NCBI GenBank assembly: GCA_025331125.1
Contig: JAOALB010000127.1
Coordinates: 95,688 to 159,687 of the forward strand
Reading direction: 5' to 3'
DNA length: 64,000 nucleotides
DNA from: Mycogone perniciosa
Lineage: Eukaryota; Ascomycota; Sordariomycetes; Hypocreales; Hypocreaceae
Part shown: positions 44,327 through 56,726 of the stretch, one piece after another
How positions within the stretch are numbered: the first letter of the stretch is position 1
How the letters are laid out: each line of letters begins with the position of its first letter
The notes under the pieces: generated by a model
The model's input: the letters and a program-made list of their open reading frames with translations, nothing else
Database searches by the model: none
What the model was told of the DNA's origin: nothing
Position numbers and translations under genes: made by a program

Positions 44327-46164
44327 TACAGATTGTTCTAACGCCTTGCTGTTCGTAATTCGTTTCTCACCATCCTGCTGGCCCTGGCCCGAGTCATGGC
44401 CTCCTGTCTTCTCCCGACCAACTCCTGACACCTCTTCATCGCTATTATCTATCCTCTCTCGCCATCCCTCACCCCACCGAATGGTTGCCATCAGCCCCAG
44501 CGTTGATACGACCAGCTACAAGGCCGAGATGGTCTCAAACCACCCAACGCCAATGGCATCAATAGCCGGCAATACCACTGCCGTAGATACACAGCCCGCC
44601 AAATATCGTATAAAGTAGTTGGCTGCTGTCGCTTCTGCTCCCTGCCCAGGCATCACATCAAGGCAGTACGAGTTGATCGACGGGAAGCAGAAGAGCTGCC
44701 CAACTCCCTGTAGGAAGAGCATAATCACCGGCAAGGAAATCCCACCGACCGCCTTGTCTACTGCCCATCCGTAGACAATGACGCATCCAGGGATGAGGAT
44801 TCCCATGAACGGCAATGCTGACCGCAGCCTATCCTCCGGGACACGCACGCCGTTGCGCTTTCTGATGTATCTTTTCACAGTGCTGTCTGCCCACCGGCCT
44901 CCCATGAACGTCCCAACCATGTAGCCGCATCCCGGTGCGAGATAGAAGAGGCCTGACATCATGGGCGACTCCAAATGGAAGCGTGGATTCAGCACGTATC
45001 GGATGGGCGTAAGGAGACTGTACATATTCCAGAGTAGTGCTGAACTGGCGAGGCCTACCATCACTTGGTTCCTGTACCTAAAGAGCCGGATCACCCGGAT
45101 TGGATTGATCATCCCCACCAGTGCCGTTGCCTTCTCCTTCCCTGAGAGACCTTCCAAGTCTTCAATCTTTTTGTGTGGAATCGTTTCCGGCACCAGGAAG
45201 AACACTCCCACCAGCCCTGCTCCGGCCAGGGCCGTCTGTAACCAGAATATTGATCTCCAGGACGAATATGTCACGATGATACCTCCAAGGAACGGTCCCA
45301 TGGCGGGCCCAATCAAAGCCCCTGACATATACCATCCAAGGGCGGTTCCACGCTCGGTAGGTCGACATATGTCCCTGCTCACAAGTCAGTCCCGATCATC
45401 GACATCATGTCTTCAAGGGTCTCCCCTTGGTCGTTGGTATAACCACTTACCCTATACACGCTGCTCCAAGAAGCAAGAAAGCCGTTCCCTCAAAGGCTGA
45501 GAGAGCTCTAAACACAAAGAAGGCCGCCAGGTTTGGGGCCAAGGTAGTCGCCAGACTCAGCAAGAAGAACAATATTGCCGTCAACAGAGTCACCTAGGTA
45601 GCTCAGCATGCTATTCCACTGCACACGCAGCCCCCGCCGCTCACCATCGACTGCCTGTGATGATTCTAGGAGAATCGTTGCACAATACAGAGACCTGAGC
45701 AGTGACGGGTGAAGTTCACTTACAGGTCGTCTGCCATACACCTGGCTCACGGGGCCCCATATGATTGGCGATACGCTCATGAGAGCTATGTACACGGCGT
45801 TGCTCACATTGATGATGGAACCTGTCGTGTTATATGTCTTAGCGACCTCCGGCGTGGCAGCTAGGATGCTCGTGCTCGACAGTGGCGAGAGGAAGGCACA
45901 AAAAGACATGACAATCACGACCATGTGCTTATGCCGAGAAGACAGTCGGTCAAAGATCTCATCCCCATCTTCGTGATAGTGCTCCGACGGTGATGGTGAA
46001 ACCGGTTCAAAGGCGTCTGGCCCTGAGGCGTGGGATGTTGAACGGTATATTGCGGTCTTGCCTTTCGTTGGATCGAGAGCCTTCTTGAAAGACGGTAACC
46101 CTGGCCTGAAGACTTTGGGAGGCACGGCTAGTCTTGATGATTGTCCTTTGTCAAGAGAGGCCAT
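44327..46164 (-). pseudogene. MFS (DHA1-type) transporter with in-frame TAG in the last membrane helix
   Basis: Exons: 45724-46164, 45451-45593 and 44516-45374 (480 residues to the TAG at 44516-44518). All phases match. A hydrophilic N-terminus is followed by 12-TM MFS features: SFCAFLSPLSSTSILAATPE in TM1, WGPVSQVYGRRP after TM2 (motif A), SALIGPAMGPFLGG-like residues in TM5 (motif C region), and six further helices. These are proton antiporters that export drugs, polyamines or metabolites. After GVGWFETISAL the frame meets TAG, then stays open for 63 more codons to TGA at 44324-44326. The first of those codons (LVVSTLGLMATIRWGEGW) read as the missing half of TM12 and its usual cytoplasmic end. 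The gene may be a recent pseudogene or a readthrough gene, or the TAG may be a sequencing error. Only the CDS to 44516 is certain. Confidence 0.75.
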
Positions 46165-47129
46165 GGTTGAGATCGAGTGTTATATGATGGATCTAGTCTT
46201 TAGATTACTCCCCCCTCTGGGGCAAAGCAGCGACAAGGGCTGACAGAACTTGGATCTGTTCGATCAAGAATTCGTCGTCTCAAAGGAAACTCCTTCTATA
46301 CCGAGCAATAAATAGACACGGCGTATAAAACGTCACAAAGTGCCAAGGAAACTTCAGCAACGAAAACAAGACCGGTTTGATTATCCAGCTAGTAAGCACA
46401 TAACTGTGAACTCTTTTCAGTAAAGACTAAATGAAAGATGAGTGATCTGACCCAACAAACACATACCCATACAAAACCCGAAAGAAAATATATCTGCCCT
46501 TTCGGTTTCTATTAACCGGCAACACGGCCCAAGTAACCGAGCCAAGAAGCCGACCAAAAGCCCCCCCGGTCCGTCCATCGGGGCCACACCTCCGGCTGAA
46601 CGGCTTTCCTTGGCAGGGTTGCCCAATGAACAAGTAGAGATAATAGCCCGTTTCCTTCAGTCTTGTCCAATCCGCTACCGGCCCGCTTTTAGGGCCGGTT
46701 TACAAATGGGCCTTGTAATCGGCATGAATTGCTGCGAGAAACGGCCCCCATAGATTTACAGGGTAGGGGTTTTGCAGCAACATTCAGGTAGATGGACTCA
46801 GGCACGAATGTGTTTACAAAAATTGTCCTGTTGAATTACCCCTGTATATACAAGGCTGTGTTATGGGTTGTCTAGACAATCAAACAAAGTGCACAATCAA
46901 TTATCCAAACTCCAGGCTCTAATTCATGTCTTTGGCTCCTACACCAGCAATGCCTTGAAACTCCCTTTCCTTCCTTGTCAACACGTAAAACGTGATGCAC
47001 GCAACGCAATGCCATGGTAACCACAAAGTTCAAACATTCCTTTTCATAGACTCCTTCCACAAAAACTCCCACCGGGTATCCATGCTTCGTCGTACATGTT
47101 CAAATATATCGGTCAAAACGTCTTCTAGA
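46165..47129. other. Intergenic region, MFS 5' side / CDT1 3' side
   Basis: About 965 bp. It holds the MFS promoter (left part) and the CDT1 3' UTR (right part). A small hairpin has arms ACCGGCCC and GGGCCGGT at 46677-46684 and 46692-46699 with a 7-nt loop. No dispersed TACGGAGTAC motif was noticed. No gene was found. Confidence 0.45.
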
Positions 47130-48617
47130 TCAGGCCAACAGTTTCTGCACACGTTCGTGAATGACCCGCTCCGAGGGCTGGACGTTCCTCTGAATCACGA
47201 CATTCTCCCGTCCGCCAATCGACACGACTTTGAGCCACTCGGGGGCCACCTCATTGGCAATGAGTCGCACACATGCCATGCCCTCCTCTTTCGCTAGTGG
47301 AACTCTCAGTGAGTCCCTGAGCTTATCTGTGATGAGGGCCATGGTGAAGGCTTGTCTCGGTAGAGAAAGTGGATTTGACAAGCTGAGCATGGAGATGGTG
47401 GCTGCGACGTTCGGGACTCGGTTGAGTGCTGCTCGCCGTTCGAGTTCGGGTCCAGATGGGGGTATGGGTCCATTGGCCTTAGCGAGCTGCTTGAGTCGTA
47501 TACGATCCAATACACTCATCTTCGTACCGTCGGGGTTGAGCATGCTGGTGGTTGCTTGTTGCTTTGTCTCCTTCTCTTGCTGTTTCGCGACAATACCATC
47601 CTTGAGGCTCGATAGAGCGCGTTGGCCCTTGGCAAGGGCAGGGTTTGCGCTAACGCCATTGTTCATATTCGTGATTGCCACTTGAGGGAGGTCGGCGAGT
47701 GATAGGCTTTCCAGAGGCACGTCTACATCGGACATCTCGTCCCTTGCACGCTCGGCACACAGTTCTCGGAGGTTGTCCTCAAACTGTCTGCATAGGCGCT
47801 CCTCGTTGATGGAGGAAGAGTCGTGGGTTTGATCACGCTTCAATTCAACGCAGACTTTGCCGCGGCCGTAGTCTGAGACAATGAAAGGTGAAACGGCATT
47901 AGGATCTCGTATTGACGTTTGGAGAGCGATGCATCGCCGGATGTCGTCGACGGTGACTTGTCGTTTCCCCCAGGAGCGTGAAATGTTAGGGGCAATAGTG
48001 GCAATGTCAATGGGTACATTGATGCCGCTGTGTGCGATTTGGAGCATGATTGTTTTCAGGAAGGCCTTGTGTAGTCTGATGAGATCGGCCAAGTGAGGAG
48101 GGAACCCGTTGTCATCTTCTTCGCCCCGACCTGTCTTGCGGGTGCTGAAGTTGCGAAAGGCATCGAGCTTTGTCTGAATTGTCTTGCCACCCTGTCTGGA
48201 TTTGGTGATGGTGGTATACTCGCTGGGCTTGTGCGCCGTCTCTTTTCGCGAGGGCGTCGTTTTGGCAATCCGTTTTCCCTTGATCGGTGTTAATGCTGCA
48301 GGCTTTGCGCTAGAGCCCGCAACGATTAACGGCTCCTCCCGCCGGCAGGCACGTTTCGATGCTGTTGCTGATGCTTCATCATCGCTGCTGGGAGCAAACG
48401 ACACGGTCCGGCGCGTTACTCTGGGGTGGTTGCCGGCGGCATTTTCGATAGTTGTGGCTTTCCTCTTCTTGGAGGATGCAGGTTCTGTTGTTGTGACAGC
48501 GGCCTTTTTTGCTGATGCGTCGGGTAAAGCTTGACTCTTCGAGATACGAGTAAAGCTAGTAATGGCTTGAGCCGCAGGGGCAGTCTCAACCTGTCGTCTC
48601 TTCGCAGGTCGAGCCAT
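47130..48617 (-). CDS. CDT1: Cdt1-like DNA replication licensing factor
   Basis: A single exon of 495 residues from the ATG at 48617 (MARPAKRRQVETAP). The ORF extends upstream through a CAT/ATC microsatellite that would add an Ile run, so the later Met was chosen. The N-terminal 180 residues are basic and low-complexity, with a PIP-like peptide, QTKLDAFRNF, near residue 145. The middle part (HLADLIRLHKAFLKTIMLQI through VTVDDIRRCIALQ) resembles the geminin/MCM-binding winged helix. The C-terminal part (LPRQAFTMALITDKLRDSLR to VIHERVQKLLA) resembles the Cdt1 C-terminal winged helix that binds Mcm6. Cdt1 loads MCM2-7 at origins. Fungal Cdt1 is poorly conserved, so this is a good but not certain assignment. 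Confidence 0.75.
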   Translation of the reverse strand: MARPAKRRQVETAPAAQAITSFTRISKSQALPDASAKKAAVTTTEPASSKKRKATTIENAAGNHPRVTRRTVSFAPSSDDEASATASKRACRREEPLIVAGSSAKPAALTPIKGKRIAKTTPSRKETAHKPSEYTTITKSRQGGKTIQTKLDAFRNFSTRKTGRGEEDDNGFPPHLADLIRLHKAFLKTIMLQIAHSGINVPIDIATIAPNISRSWGKRQVTVDDIRRCIALQTSIRDPNAVSPFIVSDYGRGKVCVELKRDQTHDSSSINEERLCRQFEDNLRELCAERARDEMSDVDVPLESLSLADLPQVAITNMNNGVSANPALAKGQRALSSLKDGIVAKQQEKETKQQATTSMLNPDGTKMSVLDRIRLKQLAKANGPIPPSGPELERRAALNRVPNVAATISMLSLSNPLSLPRQAFTMALITDKLRDSLRVPLAKEEGMACVRLIANEVAPEWLKVVSIGGRENVVIQRNVQPSERVIHERVQKLLA

Positions 48618-49998
48618 GATGATGATGATGATGGGGTGGTTGTATCTAGACGTTCCTTCTATCCCTTGGCTTGGTTGAACTGCCAACCGAGATATTTCTC
48701 AATGGGAGAATGCACACGGGAAAGGTCGATCTGTTCCCGCAAAAGAAAAACCAAAAGGGCAGTTCGCTATGCAGTCGTTCTTCAATGGAAAGCGTGATGA
48801 AAAAAAGAGGTGTGGGAAGATGCTTGCAAAAAGAATCGATTGCCTTGACAACGGGAAGAAGCAGGGGGGTAGAATGGGTTTTCTGTGATCCTAGCTTGAC
48901 GCGACCCGCCCGACGTGTCTGTTTCGTGCTGGAAAATATGGAGCCGCCAAAAAGTCGCGTAAAGTGGTTGAGACCCAAAGGCCCCCTCCCCCACACACAA
49001 ACACGCGCTCGCATCGTGGCTTGCTGCACATCACCACCATCCAATCTACCGATGCAGATCTGCCGGCCTATCACCACACTCTCTTTTTTTCATCGAGTCT
49101 GCACGATTTAGTGTTTTGGGCTTGCCCTCGCCAGCCTGCGGAGAGCGGTGAAGCTTCACATTTACACACCGGCCTGCCATTTTTCTTGCCCTTCGATGAT
49201 GACTGTTACACGACATTCCTTATCGCCCGACCTGTCCGGCCTCCAATCTCTCTTGTCAGCTAGCCCCTTTTCCTCTCGAGTATCCGAATTCTAGAAGTTT
49301 CATTCCTCGAAAGATTACCGGCCGGTCTGGCCCGTCTTACCCCCCTTTACCGGTGACTCTTGTGTGACGTCCACATTGTCCGCGCTGTTCTTGTATTACG
49401 TACAAGCCTACACCTCTACTTCGCACTGCTAGTTCTATTTGGGTGCTCTTTGCGAAGAACTAGCATGTTGTGGTTTTATTACAATGCAATACTAATGAAA
49501 AATCCGTGTAATACATACCACGTTGGTGGGTGACAACAAAGGGGAACGTAGACAACACACTTGCTTGAGTAGGAGGCCATCCTTGACACCATCATTTAGC
49601 GGCTAGCTAGCTAGCTACTCTGTTGGATGTCGACCACAAAAAAATACAATCCTGCCTGCCATAATGCTGACCGGGACCAGATAGCCCAAACCGGGTGGAT
49701 GCAAACCGCAACCCCCTTTTTTTGTTTTTCCTCAATGCCCAAATTCCATTACTAACCTCGAGCTCCTGGACGCCCGACTCCGAGACAGCCCCCTGAAAAA
49801 AAGGGAGAAAAGAAAAACCATCCGTCTAAATGCCAATTGTACAGAGAGAAAAGAGACCAAGACAAACGAAAACTATCAACAGGACGAGCGCTGACCCCCT
49901 CGTCCGCATCAAGTTGTGTCGATATGTCCCAACTAGCGGTGGGTGTTGGTGGCAGTGGTGGACAAGGCTGGACGCTGTGTAACCAGGACTCGGCTCCC
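48618..49998. other. Intergenic region, CDT1 5' side / 81-codon ORF 3' side
   Basis: About 1.4 kb. It opens with an ATG/CAT repeat at 48615-48632, just upstream of the CDT1 start. GCTAGCTAGCTAGCTA lies near 49602-49616. No ORF has a domain. The right end should be the 3' UTR of the small gene. Confidence 0.4.
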
Positions 49999-50244
49999 TT
50001 AGCGACCAGCTGACGTGGGAAGCTTGGGCAAGCAATCGGGCCTGAAACTGACGGGACTAGGAGGAGGGGGGGCCGGAACGGTGTAGTCGTCCTCCAGGAT
50101 GCGGTGGACTGGTGTTGAGGGTCGGTTGTTGTCCTTGGCAATAGTGGCGCTGAGGCTCGAGTAGAGGTCTTGCGAGGTTACCAGCCGAATGTTGGTTCGC
50201 TGGGGGTTGATAGCGAACGGGGCGACGATTTGACCGGTCGACAT
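49999..50244 (-). CDS. Possible small gene, 81-residue protein of unknown function
   Basis: A complete ORF starting MSTGQIVAPFAINPQRTNIR and ending LPTSAGR, rich in Pro and Ser toward the C-terminus (VPAPPPPSPVSF). It has no signal peptide, membrane helix or domain I recognise. Support is indirect: a good start context (AACATG), a plausible 5'-UTR intron on the same strand (GTATGT at 50372 to TAG at 50311), and a C/T-rich leader upstream with TATTTAAATAC at about 50849-50859. It could also be chance. Conservation of the peptide in related fungi would decide. Confidence 0.45.
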   Translation of the reverse strand: MSTGQIVAPFAINPQRTNIRLVTSQDLYSSLSATIAKDNNRPSTPVHRILEDDYTVPAPPPPSPVSFRPDCLPKLPTSAGR

Positions 50245-53200
50245 GTTGAAGGTGTTTTGTGTGTTGCGAATCTGTGTGTTTGTGCGTAGTAGAGGTGGAA
50301 AGGGGGTTGGCTAGGAGATGTCAATGTCAGCAGCCTGCGATTTCTAGCTTGTGAGAAGCAGCAGCAACATACATGTGATCGAGAGCTTGCGAAGCTCTAG
50401 CTGACCGAGACTAGCTCGTGAATGTAGACTCTTGATTGTAATTTCTGGTGGATTTTCGTCGGCAGCGGATGTCGTATGTAGCAGGAAGCCCGATAGATGA
50501 GCAAGCAAGCTTGCAGATGCAAATAAGGGTTCAGAGGCCGAGGTCGAAGCTCTTGCTTGGGTGAGAGAGAAGAAGGGCAAAAAAAAGCGTATGGTATTTG
50601 GGGGAGAAGAGGAAGATGGGGGAGAGAAGAAGAAGCAAACGGGGAGAGTGAGAGAGGAAAACTTTTCCTTTTTGTCAAACGAGAGAGGAGGTGGACAAAC
50701 GGCAAGCTGTTCGGACAGGAGGAGGGAAGGTGAATTTTAAAGGGCAGGTCGGTCGGGATCAATTCCAGGACATTGCACGACATGGGACAACAGGGCGGCG
50801 TCGTCCCTCGTCCTCAGGGCGTGTGTACAGGTACGGACGTCCATTAAGTATTTAAATACCAGCCTAGGTAGAGCTACTACGGAGTAATGTACGAGTATTT
50901 TTGCGTGCGCCGTGCAGGTTCCCACTGGACGGGAGTGTGCGGATACGTACTCATCAGGTCAGAGACAAATTAGAGTGCCAAGAGAAACTGGGGAAGCTTC
51001 CTCAAAATCCGGGGATGTTGGGCTGATGCGTGTTTGCCTTGCTTGCTGCTAAAAAGTCTGGGGGTGGAGTGGGCAAAACAAGAAAGGGGGGGGCGTGTGC
51101 GTTTCGGGGGGAGATGGAGAGATGAAGCCAAAGCCAAAGCCCTCTCTGTTTTACTATTACGGGGTACATACTTGTATGTATGTATGTACTACTATTATTC
51201 TGTGGCCTCTCGTCTTTGTTGGGGCTGATCGGGGGGTCTTCACATGCATGTCCCAACTCTTGTCTATTGCTGCATGTTCTATTGCTGCATGTCGGCAAGA
51301 TATAATCAAGTAATATATACTTCGTACTTCGTACGCATTGCCAATGAAAATCGAAGCGAAGCATTTACGAGGGCAGTAGCACGGAGTCTGTCTGTACATA
51401 GTCCAGACATACGAAGTAATACACAGACTACCTACTCCGTAGTATCCAGAAATATAGTACGGAGTACGAAGTACCGACACCCCCAAAGCATCTAGCCCTC
51501 ACTGAATGCTTGCGGCCACAACACAAACAAAACACAGGACAGGCCATGGCCCAAAAAAAAATTCCTTGGAACTGATCAGGGATACACACTGGCGTCCCGG
51601 TGAATTGGAATTGGGAATTTTTTGGGGTACATGGAAATTGTGGAGAACACTGACAGGGGGATTTACGGCGACAGGGTGCAAGGCATCAGAGACACGAGAG
51701 AGCTCCCCAGTGCATCATGAGCTGATAATATGAGAGGAACGGATAATGAAAGTAAACATGCAAGTCTCCAATTCATGAAACTCGCCACTTTGCTTATTCG
51801 CATATTGTGTCTTCATTTGTATATTTCGTACGAAGCACTACTATGCTATTATGTATGTATGTACCCCAACAACGTAAACGCAGCCCAGCGGCCCCAGAAA
51901 AACGCCACTAAAGCAAACGTGTCCGGACGGTATCCAAGGGATGGATGAAAACACTCGACGTTGAGGCCGGCTGTTTGCTTTGTGGTGAGATTGCTTGGGC
52001 GCCGTGGCAAACGAAGCTGGAGCATTAATACGGAGCTGCTGCTGCTGCCTTGTCGCGGGCCGTTTGCGCAAAAGAGCAATAAAAGTCGATGCCCAATAGC
52101 AGCGGCTTTCTGCTCCTCCTGGCAAACAAGCGGAATCCGTCTTCCCAACGGCGATCCCGAACATTCGATTTTCTCCATAATAATAGACAGGGAACGAACT
52201 TGCACCGAATATCCGACGGCTTATTCCGGATTATGGGCCCTCTTCCAACGGTCCGGGGCGCAGCGATAATGACAGGCTTTTGTGCCCGATGAGAATGCGA
52301 ATTCGGCACTACTCGTAAGCTGTCATCAAGACTCAACGACCCAAATAGACATCCACAGAAGTGGGCACAACAGTAAGGGTCTTTTCGCCTCGGCATGTTC
52401 AAGATCTTGCTCTCCCTTGAGTAATAATGGTGACGTGGTTTGTTTGACTCAATGCGTATGAACCAGTCTCGTACTGCTAATGTATGTACGAACGATTTCA
52501 TCTCCTGGCCAAGGCACGCATGTTGTGCGTCCTCGTTTATAAAAACAACTCGAGAGACTGTGGTCCTACACATCCGAGTTATTTTTGTCATAGTCAGCAT
52601 GATAAGATGACGTTTGATGCAACATTGAGGGTCCTGTGGAAAAACGCCGATATACACCGAGATGACGGAGGGGGGTGTTATCCAATCCTACCGAGGAGCC
52701 CAAATACTACTACAGGCAGCGACTTGCACTGCGGACACTGCGGACATGAGTCGCCATCTCTGACAGTCTGTCTCACATCTCCAGAAAAACTCAAACCTAA
52801 AAAATACATGCCATCCTTTACATCTATGTCCCCGTCCCCGTCCGACGGCAATCCAGTGATAGCACTCTCCGTCTCCGGGTGGATATTCTCAAGGGAACAG
52901 CCGCGAGGCCTTCATGGTTGCGCGTTACAAATCGTTACAGGGGGAGCTGCAAGTCATCCATTTGTCTCATTCATAATCCTTTGCCCCCTCACCCCTTTTT
53001 TTCCCTCCCCTGTGTGATGATTCATGATTGTCTGACGGTAGGATGACAAACGAAAGTACAGGGGCGTGCCATCATATCCTTCACTTCTCGTTCGTCTATC
53101 GAATGTTGTCAGGGTGAAAAAATATATCATAGCGCTAAGGCGGCCGGTCGATGAAGAACCAATAAAGCCTTTATACAAAGCTGGGGGCATGCAGAGTGTA

Positions 53201-54019
53201 AGCCGCACGAATCACAATGCATCAAGGCTCGATAGGATAGAGCCGGTGTTAAACGGGAAGGGGGAGAAATTCCAGATGGTGGGAAAAAAAGAAAAGCGAA
53301 ATCCAGGGACACATAATACTACTGGTAATATATCGGAGGCATGTATTCCGGATGCACATACGAATACTACTATGTATTACTCCGTATGATCCGAAATGAT
53401 CCCCACAGTCCCGGTTACCGGATCAAGGAAGCAAGTGAGACTCGCATCTTTGCATCAACGTCCTTTTTTGCTACAGGTCATATTGATCTTTTCTCCCTAC
53501 ATGTGTCGCAACAGATAGTGGCGCAGTTTCGACAGGCAAAGGGGCTCTGGTTGGAAAAACCAAGGGACCTGACATGCATACCATGTAAGTGAAAACCTGG
53601 ATCTGGTTATAGATCTGCGGGTTGAAGTCGTGATATACGAGACATTGGGCGCGACTGGAATGCAGTACATGGTATTTCATATCAATCATGGCGTCTCAAA
53701 GTTCAAACATCAAATTTGCCACTATGTTGAACTTGAATCCAGATACTACATTTTCAAGGGAGGCCAAGGACTGTTCTTACACATGATGTGCTACCGTCCG
53801 TAACCTGAGAACATATACCTGGATATGCTACATGCAACATCGCAGTTCCAGGCTATCTATCCATGGCTTGCACAACCCAAGCTCTGTGCATTGAAGTGTC
53901 GCCTGGGTCCCATAAACCTATCAGGTCATGCATATCATATCGTCATTAACTGCTAGGCGCTACTACTCACGTAGGCAGAATCTAATACAAATATAGCTTA
54001 AAGCATCGTCATCACGACC
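50245..54019. other. Long intergenic region upstream of the small ORF and downstream of GCP3
   Basis: About 3.8 kb with no supportable gene. The left 500-600 bp is probably leader and promoter of the 81-residue ORF. TACGGAGTAC-family motifs occur near 50876-50886, 51318-51333, 51413-51475 (several), 51827-51838, 52026-52034 and 53379-53388. A GTATGTATGTATGTAC run lies at 51175-51189. A 177-codon plus ORF at 52484-53017 has random-looking composition. Confidence 0.5.
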
Positions 54020-56726
54020 TCAGCCCTTGGAAGTACTCGCCGACGTAGTTGTACCACTCGTCTGCACAACCTTGGCCTTCCTCCTCGCTGGCTGATACAC
54101 ATCGTTGAAGTTCATCGCAACACCGAGGAATCTCATGTCTACATCTGGCTGATATGCCAGGTCCCCTAGCAGGATCTGCAACCGCGTCCGGAACGACGTC
54201 CCGAGATGTTTTAGCCGCTCCTGTAGGGCAGGAAACTCTGATGGCACGTTGCCAGATGACAGCACGCTGGCATCATCGTCGCGGCGTGTCATGCTCCGCA
54301 GTTCGGCTTCCTGACGTCGAGTAAACTCCGTGCTGGTCCAGCCGTAGAGTCCGGTAATTGTATCCCGGTACTGAAGCATGAAGCCAATAATCTCGCTAAG
54401 CTGTTCGAGATACCCCTTTTCCTTGCTTTCCTTCTTGTCGTCTGTAGCATGCTTCCCTTGCTTTGGTCCAAGTAAACCTTTATGTGTAATGTCCTCCAGA
54501 TAGCGTGAATGAGCCTTGATAACATCATCAAGTGTGCAGTCCTCCTTCCGGATCCTCCTTTGGAGCTCACCCCAGGAGGATTCGATGACCTCGAAAAGGA
54601 TATAGTATTGCAGCTGGCCCGCAAAGTGGATCATCTCAGCGAGAACACCTCGTGTCGATTTCCACGTTTGGACCACGACCGGATTCGGGTTCTGTAGTAC
54701 TCTACGAGAACCAGTCATGCACTCTCTCCATGTTGATAATAGGGCAAACTCGACCCGCTTGATTCGCCACAGAAAATTGAACACCTTGAGGTACTGTCGG
54801 TTCCCCCAGTCTGTTACAACCACATCGATGGGGGCATCAATCTTATACTCAAGAGTGAAGCAATCCCATCCGATATCGCCGTGAGATAACTGTAGCATTC
54901 GCGCATCCAATCGCCGTAGTACTTCAGGTGAGTCGTATTGAGCATTCGAACCACGAATCGCGTGCTCCAATTGAGCTGTAAGAGTATGCCGGTATTGTGC
55001 CCCGGCGGGACGATCCAAATTGGGAGCAAGACATTCCATAAGGAGTGCAATGAAGTCTCCCTGGCCCAGCAAGAGATAGTCCTTCAGAGCTTGCAGATGG
55101 GCAAACATGTTGAATTTATTTTCCATGAGATCCATCAAGCGTCTCATGGTTGTCTTATACGCTTCGTCGATCCATGCTTCAACTGTTGCAGTATTGCCAT
55201 ACCTCAACTCCTTCGAGGCGGCTTTGGAATACTCTTCAACCCACAAAGAGTCACCGCAGCTGTGTCGAATGAAATTCAAGGATTTACCAATCAAGAATAT
55301 TTTCTGAGCAAAATCCTCTGAAATGATTGTCGGAATCATTTCTTTGTCGATGTCATATTTGTCTTCCCACACATTGCCTGCTCCTTTTGTCTGGGTTTCG
55401 TCGCTTTCAGGCTTTGGCCTAACAAAAAACTCCTGAAACGGGTCTGACAGCTCTCCGTCGTAGATCCAATGTCTCAGGATATCGTAAAATGGCCGAGTAA
55501 AGCTCCCCAATACGCGCTCGGCAAAGGCTGCAACCACGGGGTCTCCATTAGAGGAAGCGAAACCGTGTATTAAAGAAATTAGTTGGCCACCCCTCTTGCT
55601 CTCGGATTTCTCAGCGATGAGGCACATCAATCTTAGACCCATGGTCGCTTCCCGCGTCCATACCACGCACCGCTTGAGTGTGACGCCGGCCTTGCCAATG
55701 CCCCCGCGTGGCGCAGATTCATCCAACGAAGACAATGCTTTTCGAATCTGGCTCTCAAGTGTGGCAAGTAGTGTCAGATACGATCGTAGTTCGTTGCCAA
55801 TGGCGGAGCGCAGACTTTGCTTCAAGAGACCCTGGGCAGGACTCTGGCAGAATGCATCAAGGCGATGGTACAAGAGAGAAGGTTCAGCCAAAGTATGCAG
55901 AATAGATATCAATGGCAGTGGCAGGGTTGCAGGGAGCTTCAGACTATCGTTTTCAAAGGGCAGAGTGGTGGATGACACACCCTGGAGGGTGAATGGCAGA
56001 TCCCGCAGAATGGCAATCTCGGATGGCTCGATATCGGTGTAGTTGCTGGCAAGTAGGGTTGATTTCATAGACACGTCTCTTTTGGGCGCCTCACTCTGAG
56101 GTTGCTTTTCATTTTGGCCCTGTTTTGTTTCCTTTGGAGGCTGAGCCTTCCGTGGCTCCTCAAGCTGGGGAGAGGCTCTCGAATCTCTCACCTGGTCCTC
56201 TTCAGATCTTGTCGCAGGAGTTGAAGCTTTTGAGCGAGCCCGCGAGTGTCTTTTTATTGCGTCCCGGTTTACAGCATCTCGATAGTTTGGCGCCGACGGT
56301 TTGACGAGGTTCAGCGGAAGGGGCTCATTGGGATCGGGAGAATCGGCGAGAGAGTAGAGGAGGTATAAAATCGCCCATTTCTTTTGAAGGATAGGGACTG
56401 CCAGCAGTCTGGAGTAGAGGTCCGCAAATCTCAGCGCATGGCTGGGGTTACTCTGAATGAGTTTTCGTTTGATGAGGTCGGCGGCATGGTTGATATCTGA
56501 GGAGATGGCGGGAGTCGGGGGGCTCAGTGGGAGTTAGCATGTTGGTCTTTCGTAAGAAGGACTCCCAGAGGATAGGAACAGCCACTCACCTTTCGATGAT
56601 AGTCTTGACAAGCTCGTAGCATGTGTCATGTCGTGCTTGTGCGGCGCCTGGGTCCTCGTTTGGATCGGTGGGGATTATGTGCACTATCAGGTTGTGGATT
56701 GTATTGTTGACGCGGTCTGGCGCCAT
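54020..56726 (-). CDS. Gamma-tubulin complex component 3 (GCP3/Spc98/Alp6)
   Basis: Exons: 56590-56726 and 54020-56522, giving 879 residues. It starts MAPDRVNNTIHNLIVHIIP. The first intron ends at the upstream CTGAG acceptor (branch GCTAAC), because the later CTCAG would break the frame. A linker rich in Lys, Gln and Pro precedes the GRIP1 region (ILRDLPFTLQGVSSTTLPFE), which joins neighbouring GCPs. The GRIP2 region has WDCFTLEYKIDAPIDVVVTD and YLKVFNFLWRIKRVEFALL, the gamma-tubulin-binding signature. The protein works with gamma-tubulin and GCP2 in microtubule nucleation at the spindle pole body. The first 80 residues of exon 2 lack an ATG and are placed here by frame continuity. Confidence 0.9.

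Noticed and set aside
52484..53017. 177-codon plus-strand ORF in the long gap before GCP3
   Set aside because: No domain, signal or splice support; residue composition looks like translated non-coding DNA.
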